Notes: generated by a model from the letters alone, not told the origin. A DNA stretch of 64,000 bases from Halarchaeum grantii (GCF_014647455.2 NZ_BMPF01000005.1:1-64000); one strand, 5' to 3'; shown: positions 46,922 to 56,600, counted from the first letter of the stretch. Program-made: numbers and translations.

Positions 46922-47842
46922 ATGGCTTCGAGAGAGATCTACGCGAACGGTTTCGACGAGGACGTCCAGACTGACGACCAGGCGAATGGCTGCCCGGAGT
47001 GCGGTGGGCGAGTCGAGACGAACACAGTAGAGACAGTCTGCGAGGAGTGTGGACTCGTCCTGACGGAGCACGCAATTGACCATAGCGGGGAGCCGGTGTA
47101 CGAGGAGGAAACGGAGCGAACGGGTGCACCACTCACGACGGCGCGTCACGATCGGGGACTCTCGACGACGATCGGACGGAAGCGCGACGCGAAGGGGAAT
47201 ACGCTCCCCGCGAAGAAGCGCCGGCAGCTCGGCCGACTACGTCGCGAGCAAAAACGGGGTCGGTTCCGTTCCAAACAGGAGCGGAACCTCGGGCACGGTC
47301 TCGGGGAGGTGCAGCGAGTCGCGAGCGTCCTCGACATCGACAATACGCTTCGGGAGCAGGCGTGCCAGCTCTTCCGGAGCGCCCAGTCCGAGGACCTCCT
47401 CGTGGGGCGGTCGATCGAGGCGATGGCCGCCGCGAGCGCCTACGCCGCCTGCCGGTGCAACGGACGGTCACTCCCACTCGCGGACGTCGTCGAGGCCGCG
47501 CGCGTCGGCGAGAATCGCGTGACCAACACCTACGCGACGCTGAACGAGGAACTCGGACTGCCGGCACAGCCGATGCAGCCCCACGCGTACCTCCCACGTC
47601 TCGCTTCCGACCTCGACGTCCCCGATCGGGTCCGACGACGAGCACGAGCGCTCGCGGAACACGCTGAGGACGAGTGCATCGCACAGGGGGCGTCCCCGCC
47701 GGGCTTCGCGGCGGCCTGCCTCTATCACGCGGCCCGAGAGCCCGAGTATCGGCTCACGCAGACCGAAGTGGCAGACGTCGCAGGCGTCACCACGACCACG
47801 GTCCGAAATCATCGCGAGACGCTACTCGAGGAGCTCCCGTAG
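46922..47842 (+). CDS. tfb: Transcription initiation factor TFB
   Basis: A 306-residue TFB. The zinc ribbon is CPEC (C24, C27) and CEEC (C40, C43). The B-reader/linker region reads LSTTIGRKRDAKGNTLP, and two cyclin folds follow (GEVQRVASVLDI... and SDLDVPDRVRRRARAL...), ending LLEELP. TFB recruits RNA polymerase with TBP; haloarchaea often have several, some on plasmids, which may switch promoter sets. ATG 46922 is preferred because it matches the decayed copy. It is next to the origin and may direct transcription from the replicon's own promoter family. Confidence 0.92.
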   Translation: MASREIYANGFDEDVQTDDQANGCPECGGRVETNTVETVCEECGLVLTEHAIDHSGEPVYEEETERTGAPLTTARHDRGLSTTIGRKRDAKGNTLPAKKRRQLGRLRREQKRGRFRSKQERNLGHGLGEVQRVASVLDIDNTLREQACQLFRSAQSEDLLVGRSIEAMAAASAYAACRCNGRSLPLADVVEAARVGENRVTNTYATLNEELGLPAQPMQPHAYLPRLASDLDVPDRVRRRARALAEHAEDECIAQGASPPGFAAACLYHAAREPEYRLTQTEVADVAGVTTTTVRNHRETLLEELP

Positions 47843-47920
47843 TCCGAGCGGGAGCGGGTCGGAAGTTCGAGAGGACGCCGCGGGAGTGAAGTAGCCAGGG
47901 CGTCAACGTCGTTGACAGGG

Positions 47921-48151
47921 ATGTCGCATCAGATCCGGCTTGACGACGACGTCTACGAACGCGTTCGTGCAGCGAAGCAGGAGGACGAGACATTTAGTGA
48001 TGCGGTCGAACGGCTCATCGGTGGTCGGTCGCTGAGCGAACTCGCGGACGTCTTCGACGATGAGCAAACCCAGGAGATGCGCGATGCGATCGAGGCTGCC
48101 GACGAGCGTGATCACGACGAAGCCCGTCGGGTCGCGGAGCGGTTCGAGTGA
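47921..48151 (+). CDS. vapB: VapB-like antitoxin
   Basis: A 76-residue protein beginning MSHQIRLDDDVYERVRAAKQ, the ribbon-helix-helix type start of haloarchaeal VapB proteins, with an acidic tail (IEAADERDHDEARRVAERFE) that would wrap the toxin. It overlaps the PIN gene by four bases. Confidence 0.82.
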   Translation: MSHQIRLDDDVYERVRAAKQEDETFSDAVERLIGGRSLSELADVFDDEQTQEMRDAIEAADERDHDEARRVAERFE

Positions 48152-48555
48152 TCGTCGACACCAGCTACGTTCTCGATATCATCGACGAGAACGAGGCGGC
48201 ACTCGCCAAAGAGCACGAACTCGAGACGGCGAACGTCCCGCTCGTCATCCCAGCGATGACGATCCTGGAGCTGTACATCGGCGTCGGGAAAGTCGCAAAT
48301 ACAGCCGAAGAACGCCAGCAGGTCGAAAGTATCCTCGAATCGTATCCCCAGGTGGCGATGACACCGAGTATCTCGCGACGCGCCGGTCGGATTCTCGGCG
48401 AAGCGCTCGCCGCTTCCGAGCCTGGCGAGGGCCCCGGCATCGGAAAGGGAGACGCCGCGATCGCCGCCACAGCCATCGAGCGCGACGAACCCGTTCTCGC
48501 CGGTGATAGCCACTTCGGAGCCATCGACGGAGTGGCCCTCGAAACGTACCGCTGA
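48148..48555 (+). CDS. vapC: VapC-type PIN-domain toxin
   Basis: A 135-residue PIN protein starting at GTG 48148. The first acidic residue is in MIVDTSYVLDI; PAMTILELYIGV gives the second; the C-terminal GIGKGDAAIAATAIE and VLAGDSHFGAI give the others. All four PIN acids are there. VapC toxins cut tRNA or rRNA. It directly follows VapB. Confidence 0.88.
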   Translation: MIVDTSYVLDIIDENEAALAKEHELETANVPLVIPAMTILELYIGVGKVANTAEERQQVESILESYPQVAMTPSISRRAGRILGEALAASEPGEGPGIGKGDAAIAATAIERDEPVLAGDSHFGAIDGVALETYR

Positions 48556-48576
48556 GACGCCCGACGCAGATTCATC

Positions 48577-49464
48577 TTGGAAGACGAGAGAATACGGAAC
48601 GTGACGCGAAACCCGGACCGCCGTCGCGACGACGAAGCGTTGCAGCCCCGAGGCGAAGCGACCCAAGAGCCGGACCACGGCCTCGAGCAAGATGACGAGC
48701 TACGCGATCAGTTAGGAGCGATTGAGTATCCCGAGACGGCAGGCGAATCGACTGCGTACTCTAGCGACGGATCCGTCTCTTCAGCGCAAGAGAGGTGTCG
48801 GTCGTCTCGACGCGAACGTGCCGGGATACGCGACGTAAATCAAGACGCCGGCGAGTCAGAGATGGATCTCCTCCATCTCGTCTTCGCGGTCGTCGCGGCA
48901 CGCACCGACATCGCCGCGCTCGCGAAAGGGAGCGCTGCGCATTCGTGCCTCGTGAAGAAGGGCGACACCGCGGTCCACGAGTGCGAACTCGTCGCGGAGA
49001 GTGATGGCGCGCCGTCGCGAACCCTCACCAACGACTGGGGCAACCTTCCCGACGTCGCCCACGTCGAGAGCGACGCCGGCCAGCCGCTCCTGCAGCAGGC
49101 GTGTGACCGAACGCGATGGCGGGATGACGAGGACTCGACGGAACACGCGACGTACCTCTACGACGATGCCGGGCACGCGATCGACTCACGGCAGCGACTC
49201 GCCGTAGTCCGTGCGCAGGCCGAGGACGCGCTCTGGCTCGTCCCCGCACTCGCACTCCAACAGTCGTCGTGTCCCAACGAGCAGGGGCAGCAGTCGTTCT
49301 CGACGCCGTCGCAGCAGGCGCTCACGTGCCAACGCTGCGAGCGTACGACACCACATCGCTTCCGCGGCGTCGAGACCAGTCCAGCCGAACAGTGGGCTGG
49401 GCAGCCGATCTGGGAATGCCGTGTCTGTGAAGCACCACGTCACGCCTCTACTTCCCAGAACTAA
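48577..49464 (+). CDS. Hypothetical protein with zinc-ribbon end
   Basis: A 295-residue protein from TTG 48577; GTG 48601 is an alternative start. The first 90 residues are charged and disordered. From MDLLHLVFAVVAARTDIAAL a folded domain begins that resembles the 50038 protein: ATYLYDDAGHAIDSRQRLAV and LWLVPAL here match VVLYDEHGQGVRDRDRLKR and CWIVPAD there. The end has two CxxC pairs (LTCQRCERT, WECRVCEAP), a zinc ribbon. Function unknown. Confidence 0.5.
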   Translation: MEDERIRNVTRNPDRRRDDEALQPRGEATQEPDHGLEQDDELRDQLGAIEYPETAGESTAYSSDGSVSSAQERCRSSRRERAGIRDVNQDAGESEMDLLHLVFAVVAARTDIAALAKGSAAHSCLVKKGDTAVHECELVAESDGAPSRTLTNDWGNLPDVAHVESDAGQPLLQQACDRTRWRDDEDSTEHATYLYDDAGHAIDSRQRLAVVRAQAEDALWLVPALALQQSSCPNEQGQQSFSTPSQQALTCQRCERTTPHRFRGVETSPAEQWAGQPIWECRVCEAPRHASTSQN

Positions 49465-49723
49465 GAGGGAGGACAGACCAAATAATTCACAGATATCGGG
49501 ATGAAACAACCGTTAGGTAGGCGTGCACAACGACCTTTTGCTGCGCTCCCTTCGGTCGCTTGCAAAAGCTCGACCAAAAGCCGTCGTCACCCCCTTCGGG
49601 GGTTCCTCGGCCTCGCCTTCGGCGAGTCAATCGGCGACCTACCGGGCTCTCCGAGCCGCTCGGTCGCCGAACGCTTGCACCATGGATTGTGCAGCACAGC
49701 CACTTCATTCACGATACAAGCTA

Positions 49724-49885
49724 CTACCACGACATCCCCTCGGCAACAGTAAATTGGTTGTCGCAGTTTCCACAATTCTTCTCGATCTCATCGGCTGAAG
49801 GTGCATCATCAGGAGCAGGTATCGCACTGTAACACGGAACGCTTTCCCCGCAGTCAGGACAATGAAGCTTGGGAATACTTGGCAT
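49724..49885 (-). CDS. Small zinc-ribbon protein
   Basis: A 53-residue frame starting MPSIPKLHCPDCGESVPCYS with a second pair in NCGNCDN and the end FTVAEGMSW. Two CxxC pairs give a typical zinc ribbon. It is the only minus-strand gene between 46.9 and 53.5 kb. The strong Cys pattern and full start/stop support coding; function unknown. Confidence 0.6.
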   Translation of the reverse strand: MPSIPKLHCPDCGESVPCYSAIPAPDDAPSADEIEKNCGNCDNQFTVAEGMSW

Positions 49886-50037
49886 TAAGATGGGGTAGAC
49901 TAGTCACAGTCTTGTCTTTTTTGTAGATATTGTAACACTAAATTCGTCGATAGGTGTGTGAACTTGAATTATATCTGGGAGGTTTGTCGTGCGGAGAGGG
50001 GCGACGCGCGCCCCGAAGGCGTGCGTCAGACTCAAAG

Positions 50038-50529
50038 ATGCACATGCTCATCTACGCCCTCGTAGAGGCATCGACGCGCGACGAAGCACTTGCAGCAGGC
50101 AAATCTGCGTTCGACCGACTGGTCGGCGTCGCCCCAGACGCCAACGCCGTCTTCGACTACTACGTAACGTTCGACGAGGCGGACGTCACTGGAGCGGGCC
50201 AAGCACGGTGGGGTGAGCGGCCGGCCGCGGCGCCGGTCGAGTCTGACGCCGGCGAAGACCTCTTCGAGGCTGGCTGGGAGGCGACCGTCGAGGCGTTCGA
50301 GCAGAACCTCAGGGCGGTTCGCGAGGGCTTGGACGAACTCGACGACGAGGCGATCATGCGTGACGAGGACCTCGTCCGGCACGCCTGCCACAATCTTGGC
50401 GCCTATCGCGGGCCGTCAGTCGTCCTCTACGACGAACACGGACAGGGGGTTCGGGACCGAGACCGCCTCAAGCGGATTCTCGACGGCGCCGAGTCGTGTT
50501 GGATCGTCCCCGCCGACGTCCACTACTGA
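50038..50529 (+). CDS. Hypothetical protein sharing a domain with the 48577 protein
   Basis: A 163-residue acidic protein beginning MHMLIYALVEASTRDEALAA, which looks like a ferredoxin-like fold with a helix DEALAAGKSAFDRLVG. The C-terminal part (VVLYDEHGQGVRDRDRLKRI) is similar to the 48577 product. ATG 50038 is 56 bases after a GTTTGTC element (49982). No known family is recognised. A small zinc-ribbon gene follows by two bases. Confidence 0.55.
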   Translation: MHMLIYALVEASTRDEALAAGKSAFDRLVGVAPDANAVFDYYVTFDEADVTGAGQARWGERPAAAPVESDAGEDLFEAGWEATVEAFEQNLRAVREGLDELDDEAIMRDEDLVRHACHNLGAYRGPSVVLYDEHGQGVRDRDRLKRILDGAESCWIVPADVHY

Positions 50530-50531
50530 CG

Positions 50532-50711
50532 ATGGCGGGCCACACGACTCGTCGACGGCCGCCGTGGCAGAAGCCAATCCCGAAAACCGCCTTCGGCTAC
50601 TGTACGAACTGTCGGGAGGTCCCGGCGGCCCCGGTCTACGCCGCACAGGGTGATCAGCGGTGTGCCGACTGCTACTTCGAGGACGAACTCGCGAGGACGA
50701 GCGACGTGTAG
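50532..50711 (+). CDS. Small zinc-ribbon protein
   Basis: A 59-residue basic protein with two pairs of cysteines (CTNCREV and RCADCYF). The N-terminus is Arg-rich (MAGHTTRRRPPWQKP). It follows the 50038 gene by two bases and is probably in the same operon. Nucleic-acid binding is plausible. Confidence 0.6.
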   Translation: MAGHTTRRRPPWQKPIPKTAFGYCTNCREVPAAPVYAAQGDQRCADCYFEDELARTSDV

Positions 50712-50721
50712 ACACCCCGTG

Positions 50722-50747
50722 TGCAAAGTGTAAATACCTACTTTGCA
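50722..50747. repeat. Inverted repeat with AT-rich centre
   Basis: TGCAAAGT (50722-50729) and ACTTTGCA (50740-50747) enclose GTAAATACCT. The arm ACTTTGCA also appears in the type I iterons (ACTTTGCACGAG). It may be a terminator, an operator or a lone Orc site. Confidence 0.5.
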
Positions 50748-50796
50748 ACCGTTTTAGGCTCTCAGAGGCAGTATTAGGAATTCGGACGATGGCGTG

Positions 50797-50893
50797 TTAA
50801 CCAACAATTGGCAGTGGGGTCGGGACGGTGTTGGTTAAACTGGGCGGGCCGCAATCGCCGTCGTGTTTGTCGACCCCGAGAGGGGTGCGGGAG
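50797..50893. promoter_or_regulatory. Inverted-repeat promoter copy G and GTTTGTC leader
   Basis: TTAACCAACA (50797-50806) and TGTTGGTTAA (50829-50838), spacer 22. GTTTGTCGACCCC at 50865 forms an ACCCC-GAGA-GGGGT hairpin and lies 57 bases before the ATG at 50922. Confidence 0.75.
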
Positions 50894-50921
50894 TGCCCAT
50901 GTGGTGCTCTCGAACTAGACG

Positions 50922-51305
50922 ATGAGTGGAACACTCGACGACGGCACGACGGCAGTACCGACATACGAGGGTGGCGAGATCCGGTACGTCGGCTCTCGTG
51001 AGCGCGGCGACGTGCTCGTGACGACGCATCCGGGCGGCGAGCGACTTACACCCGAGCGCAGCCTCCGAATCGTCCAGCACAGCCCGAGCGGGTTCGCAGT
51101 CGGCTATCGAGGGAGTGGCCCGGCACAGCTCGCGCTCGCGATCCTTCTCGATTACACGGATAACGCGGCTCTCGCCCGCGAACACTACCAGACGTTCACA
51201 GACGAGGTCGTCAGCCAACTCGAGTACGGCGCCGACGGGACGTGGACGATCACCAACGCCCCGATCGAGTACGTCCTCCCCGATGACGTCGCACCGACCG
51301 CCTAA
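50922..51305 (+). CDS. DUF6166-family protein
   Basis: A 127-residue protein. The region LRIVQHSPSGFAVGYRGSGP followed by AQLALAILLDYTDNA and YQTFTDEVVSQLEYGADGTW is characteristic of DUF6166, a family found on plasmids and phages with unknown function. ATG 50922 has the normal leader spacing. Confidence 0.75.
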   Translation: MSGTLDDGTTAVPTYEGGEIRYVGSRERGDVLVTTHPGGERLTPERSLRIVQHSPSGFAVGYRGSGPAQLALAILLDYTDNAALAREHYQTFTDEVVSQLEYGADGTWTITNAPIEYVLPDDVAPTA

Positions 51306-51323
51306 TCCTCCACTTCAGAATTA

Positions 51324-51587
51324 ATGTCCGACTCCACCGAAGCGACGAGCAACGTGACTGACGAACAGGCAACCGAAACCAAGCACGTCGAACGCACTGA
51401 CGTCGGCGTCTCGATCACCGTCCAACTCAAACGCGGGTCCGGAACGCGCGACGAAGACCAGATCACGGGGAAGGTGAAAGCCGAAACGCTCGAGGACGCC
51501 CAAGAGGACATGGACGTGCTTCGCGAGTACCTGCATCGACTCGCCGAAGACACACGCCAGATCCAACCCGAGGTCGAGGACGAGTAA
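51324..51587 (+). CDS. Small hypothetical protein
   Basis: An 87-residue acidic protein. A beta-hairpin (DVGVSITVQLKRGSGTRDED) is followed by a helix (LEDAQEDMDVLREYLHRLAE). It follows the DUF6166 gene by 18 bases, probably in the same operon. The pattern recalls a haloarchaeal family I know as DUF7389, with no known function. Confidence 0.55.
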   Translation: MSDSTEATSNVTDEQATETKHVERTDVGVSITVQLKRGSGTRDEDQITGKVKAETLEDAQEDMDVLREYLHRLAEDTRQIQPEVEDE

Positions 51588-51647
51588 GGGGGTGTCAGAT
51601 CTTCCGGTGGCGTTTGTCGACGCCGCGAGCGGGCGAGGCGTCCATTC

Positions 51648-51857
51648 ATGTCCAGCCAAGAGAGCGAGAATGCGGGTACACTCACGCCCGAGCAGCGACT
51701 CACGCCAACGAATCTCGACCTCCGCCGCGCGTGCATCGTCACGATCGCCGACATCGAGACCGTCCAAGCGTGTGTCGCCTACGAAAACGCACACCAGAAT
51801 CGCGAACCGATCCTCCGTCGACTCGCACAGCAGGCAGCGGAACTTCGGGCAGAGTGA
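51648..51857 (+). CDS. Small hypothetical protein
   Basis: A 69-residue protein with a helical core (NLDLRRACIVTIADIETVQA) and a final ILRRLAQQAAELRAE helix. A GTTTGTC element lies 36 bases upstream (51612), closer than in other copies. Function unknown. Confidence 0.45.
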   Translation: MSSQESENAGTLTPEQRLTPTNLDLRRACIVTIADIETVQACVAYENAHQNREPILRRLAQQAAELRAE

Positions 51858-51953
51858 ATGTCCGTCGTTGGCGGATGCATCCGTCGGAAGAAGGAGATTC
51901 ACCTCCGGCTTTATACGGATGGCTCACCAAGAAGTGTACGGAGTGTTCAGACT

Positions 51954-52244
51954 ATGATCGACGTCGAAGACAACATCGAACTCCTCCAGCAGTCGGGACG
52001 ATTCTCCTCTGAGGAAGAGTTCCTCGAGGAAGCGTTCCGTGCCCTTCTGGAGAAGCGCCCCGAGCTACGCGTCGATCTTGCTGTCGAGCAGTACAAAACC
52101 GGAAGCGTCTCGCTCAACCGTGCTGCCGAGCTCGCCGGCTACAGCCCAGAAGAATTCAAAGAAATTCTCCGCGACCGCGGCGTTAGCCGCGATGTCTCCG
52201 TTCTCAATAATGAGGAGCGGTCCGAGCACCTCGAAAATCTATAG
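51954..52244 (+). CDS. UPF0175-type antitoxin
   Basis: A 96-residue protein starting MIDVEDNIELLQQSGRFSSE. It has the short helix-turn-helix of UPF0175 (GSVSLNRAAELAGYSPEEFK). ATG 51954 is used; the longer frame from 51858 has no conserved sequence. It is followed by a PIN gene after six bases, the normal UPF0175-PIN pairing. Confidence 0.8.
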   Translation: MIDVEDNIELLQQSGRFSSEEEFLEEAFRALLEKRPELRVDLAVEQYKTGSVSLNRAAELAGYSPEEFKEILRDRGVSRDVSVLNNEERSEHLENL

Positions 52245-52250
52245 TGGAGA

Positions 52251-52757
52251 GTGCTCGTCGACAACAATATATTAAGCTCGCTTGCGAAAATCGAGCGGCT
52301 TGAGCTATTGCCCGCACTTTTCGAGCAGGTCGGGACAGTTCCCTCCGTGCTTGACGAACTCCATCGCGACGAAGTCGCCGGCTATCGGTTCGTCAAGCGG
52401 ATAGATGCGGTCAAATCCTATCGCGGCGGCTGGTTGCAGGTATACTCGCCAACAGAGTCTGAGGTTCATCTCGCCGACGACATCGTCAATGCATCGCTTT
52501 CGTTCACTGATGCGGAGTGCATTGCCGTCGCAGCAGCTCGCGATGAGCGACTGCTGACCGACGACGGCCATGCCGCTGGGATGGCGTCCCAACGCGACGT
52601 TGAAATATGGGATCTGAAGTTGCTACTTGAGGCAGCCCTCGTCAAAGACCATATCGAGACCGAGAGCGAACTCGAAACTGTCATCAACGAACTCCGAGAA
52701 CGGGACGGGTATCGATTCTCGAGCCAAGATCGGGCTGACCTGTTCGATCGACTCTGA
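52251..52757 (+). CDS. PIN-domain toxin of the UPF0175 pair
   Basis: A 168-residue PIN protein from GTG 52251. Acidic sites appear at MLVDNNILSSLAKI, VPSVLDELHRDE, SFTDAECIAVAAAR and RLLTDDGHAAGMA. The last gives the end of the PIN core. It probably cleaves RNA unless held by the UPF0175 protein. Confidence 0.82.
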   Translation: MLVDNNILSSLAKIERLELLPALFEQVGTVPSVLDELHRDEVAGYRFVKRIDAVKSYRGGWLQVYSPTESEVHLADDIVNASLSFTDAECIAVAAARDERLLTDDGHAAGMASQRDVEIWDLKLLLEAALVKDHIETESELETVINELRERDGYRFSSQDRADLFDRL

Positions 52758-52770
52758 CCCGCTATCGAAT

Positions 52771-53033
52771 ATGGACGACTCAAACGTGCGTAAGGCCCTC
52801 GACGAGAAGCACGAGCGGAACCGAGAGCAACGCATCGAGGCCGTCAAGCGCTGGGTGGCGTACATCAAATCCGAACCACCCGAGGTCTGGGGCCCCAGCA
52901 GAACGCGGTCGTCGACGACCAACTTGAGGCGGCGCAGAGTGTTGGCACATCGGCGCAGCACCAACAGCACGTCAAGGACGTCGCGGCGGACATCGCAGCC
53001 GTGAAAGACGACGACGCGGCCGGGCGCGAGTAG
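52771..53033 (+). pseudogene. Small gene with a one-base frameshift
   Basis: From ATG 52771 the frame reads MDDSNVRKALDEKHERNREQ and continues to PPEVWG. The natural continuation PQQNAVVDDQLEAAQSVGTS to DDDAAGRE with stop 53031-53033 lies in another frame. Adding one base in GGGGCCCC (52889-52896) restores an 87-residue helical protein. A sequencing error or a recent mutation are both possible. Confidence 0.6.
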
Positions 53034-53109
53034 CTGGTCGGTCATCGCCCGACGATTTTCCGCAGACGTGGGTTCGTCGAACCCCCGGAGAGAGCGGAGG
53101 CTCTCACCG

Positions 53110-53436
53110 ATGGGCGACACACCAAACATAGATGTCCACCATCAAGCAGCGTTCAGTGACGACGTCGAACTCGAAATAGCGGAGTCGAGTGTCGAGACGT
53201 TCCTCGAGGACTTCGGCGCCGACGTCGACCACCGCGACCGTGAAACGCGACGTGATCAACCCGCAGCGAGTGAGTTCGGCGTCGACAACCGCCCCGAAGT
53301 GCAGGACGCGGTCGAAGACGACGAGCAGTCCGCAGTCTTCCCCGATACCGACGAGGACCAGCAAACACTCACGAGCGCGCGGCGACACGCTGTCTCTTCG
53401 AGGACTAACTGGCCAGTACCAGCATCTGTCCGATAG
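53110..53436 (+). CDS. Acidic hypothetical protein
   Basis: A 108-residue very acidic protein (MGDTPNIDVHHQAAFSDDVE). It is mostly low-complexity (EVQDAVEDDEQSAVFPDTDE). No family is recognised; coding is supported only by the start, acidic composition and position. Confidence 0.4.
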   Translation: MGDTPNIDVHHQAAFSDDVELEIAESSVETFLEDFGADVDHRDRETRRDQPAASEFGVDNRPEVQDAVEDDEQSAVFPDTDEDQQTLTSARRHAVSSRTNWPVPASVR

Positions 53437-53607
53437 ACAGAGCGGGCGAAGTGATGCACGGGAAACAGGGTGGTCTATTAAATTAATTGGATATGATGAT
53501 TAGGTGAAGATGGGGAGATATTTGAGGATTAGGTAGGCCAAAGCAAACTTCAAGAAACAGTTTCCTCCGACCGCTTCCCAAGCGAGTAGTCTATCTCCTA
53601 ATCGTCG

Positions 53608-56600
53608 TCATACGTCGTATCCAAATAGTCCTTCAGTGGGTGATCCACCCTCGATCATGCGCGAAACAAGTTCTCGAAGGATCTCGTAGCTAAGAACTTC
53701 ACTCTGGTTTTCTGCTTGACAACCCGAGAATTGGAGATTGTTCCGGCATTCATCAATATCAGGCGGGCAGAGTGAGGCCTCAATTTCATTCTGAAGTTCT
53801 GGCGGGTAGACGGAGGCATGCTCTTGCATTGCGCTATCGATGGACTCACCCTGGAAGCGGCTTTCCACGAGATTAACTTTCACATCAATCAGTTCATCGC
53901 GACTAATATTGTAGTTATCATCCATTCTGCAGATCTTCCGCACAATTGATCTAAGTTCTTCTTGAAGACGCTCTGGGGCAACAACGTTTCTGCCGGCTAG
54001 AAAATCATCAACTGCGGTTGTAAGATCAGAGTCGGAGATGGGTGTATCTTGATCAGGAGTTATCTTTTCAAGATTAGCTCTGTTTCGGCAGAACCGTTCC
54101 GCTTCTAGTTGCTCATTGAATGCAACGCGCTCTAGAGACGAGATAATTCTGTGGATACCATCTTCATTGAGTTCGTCCGTGAGTAGGTCAACGATTCCTT
54201 GTCCACCTTCAGCCTGTTCAAATACGTACACATTATCGATCCAGTCCGAAGACAGATCTTCATTTTCGTTTTGTGTTCGATAGCCATAATGAAGGTCTCG
54301 AGGATTAATACCACTGATATCAGCGATTAGCACGAGGAAAAAGTGAGACGCAGTATGAAGTACAACCTCCTCAATGCCCACAACTCGATCCCCAATAATC
54401 TTGTCCTCCCACATTTCGGTAGATTCCCGGATTTCTGAGAGGGTTTCACTCAAGTCTAGTTCAATACCTTCTGTTGGTAAGGTAACCCCCAGTTTTGGAT
54501 CTCTTGACTCAATGGGAATCTCGTATTGTTGACCGTACTGAGGGATGAACCGATCGCCTAAATAAAATGCTGGCGTTATTTCCAAGTCGATTTTTTCAAG
54601 CATAATTCTCCCCTCTCCACTTCGGCGAATGAGGTTGCCATATCGTGATTCCTCAGACTCTATGTTTGGCAAGTCCCCAAATTCTGTAGATATATATGGG
54701 TCGGAATGGATTTTTCCAAATTGACGCTCGCTATGCTTGCTGCAGGTGTCATTGTCAGTAAGAAGATCGTAGCAAACGGGGCAGAATTTCACGATGCCTT
54801 GACTGTGACGTCCAGATGCATCGTTAATAACTGTCGCCTTTATCGACTCAGGTTCGAAAATGTTGTTATCTGTCTCACCCTCAGCAATGCTGGTAAAATC
54901 CAGACGCGGCCTATCCTCATGTGGGTCAAAGTCAGGCTCAATGACCACCATTCTCTGGCCAGAATCAGCATACATCGCCCGATATGGAGCATACTGAGAG
55001 AACAGCGAGGTCTTATCTTCTTCTACGTAGTCCCCCCCTCTCGAGATAGTCACGCTGGCAGAATTATTTCCGAAGTAATCCTCCGGTACAAAGTATACCT
55101 CATCATCAAGTGATTCTCCAGTCGTGTTTAGTGCCCGATTGAAGTAGTAGGCGGACCGAAAAAGAGACTTTGCAGCGTAAATACTATAGAAGGCATAGAA
55201 TGTGAAGCAGTAATCTTCGAACGCCTCGAGTGACTTTTTCAAATAATATATTTGTCTACTTTGTTTATGAAGGGTATCGAATTGGTCGCTATCCAATTTG
55301 GCCTTCAAGCTGTTGATGTCGTTTAGCGCCTCAAAGACTTCTTCATCAAGCCCCTGAACACGCTTTCGGGTTGTTGGGCCAAGATCCGCCATCATCGTTA
55401 GCTCCGTTGAAATATTACGGAGGTGTCCAGCTGCTTTTCGAAAGAGATCTACCTTTTTGTCCCCTTCAACGAGCGGTAGATTGTCGGCGTTAGTATATTC
55501 TGTTTGTGCATTACTAAGAGCTTCATCGGCATTTTCGATGCGTTCTCCACTCCCGGACATTTCATTTAATACTCCAATATATTCAGAAATGATATAGTCG
55601 AGGGTATCGCTTATTTTCTCAAATGAGTCTGACTGCTGGACGAAACCCCTATCATCGTCTATATTGAGTTCTTCCCTAATCGAAGATTGTTCATCCTCAA
55701 GTTTGTTCAGTACCTCATGATACCCCTTTCCCTTAGTAATTGGTCGGTCTAGACGTCCAATCGAATGCCCTACGATTCTGCTGATTTCATCTCCGGGTGA
55801 AAAGATGAAGTCAAAGAACTGGTCGTATTCTAAAACATCAACAAGAAATCTTCGGAGGAATCTCTTGTCATCTCCAGGTGTTAAAGATTTTTGACCAGGT
55901 TTTTCAAACTCCCATCCCGTTTCATAGAATTTCCACAAATTATCATGTATTGATTCGATAACACGGTTGTTCTCGTTTAGGGGCGTTCGGATATCGCTCT
56001 CAAGAAAACGACTAGCTCGATAGTAGAGGTTCAAGTCATTCGGGGAACTTGCCAAGAACATCATCACAAACGAATTTTCGTCTGGTTCCCGACCTGCCCG
56101 GCCTATCCGCTGAATGAATGAGGAAGCATTCCACGGTGGCCGGTATTGGGCAACAGCCCGAATGTCTGAAATATCGATTCCAACCTCAAGTAATGGCGAG
56201 GCCAGAATCATATCACTCGCAGCCAATTCATCAGGTCGCACTCGAGAACGCGAATGCGCCTTGTCAATATTCAGACTCTCCATAACGGCATTCGGAGAGT
56301 CCCATGCGTAATCAGGTTCAAGTCCATCCCAAGCCCGATCGTTCCCTTGGAAGTGGTGTTCCCACATCCGTTGATCTACATCGGCATCCCGTAATTGGCC
56401 ATACCTCTGGTTAATCTGACTAAGGCTATCAATGAAAGATAGCATCTTCGCAGATTTGTCTTGTTCCGGGAGGATATGATGGCCATATAACATAGATTGC
56501 TGAATGAAGTGGGATCCAACTCCCGTATCGTCTGTCGTTCGAAGAAATTGGTAGTGTTCGACCCCACTTGCCTCTTCCATATCGGGTTCTTCCGACTGTT

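Noticed and set aside
49537-49700. CRISPR-like repeats or a coding gene in the hairpin-rich stretch
   Set aside because: The short hairpins such as CTTTTGC...GCAAAAG and CCCCCTTCGGGGG are not evenly spaced repeats and the three overlapping frames are not protein-like.
53540-53600. Further type II iteron near 53.57 kb
   Set aside because: Only GTTTCC and CGCTTCCCAAGCG resemble the repeat; the match is too weak.
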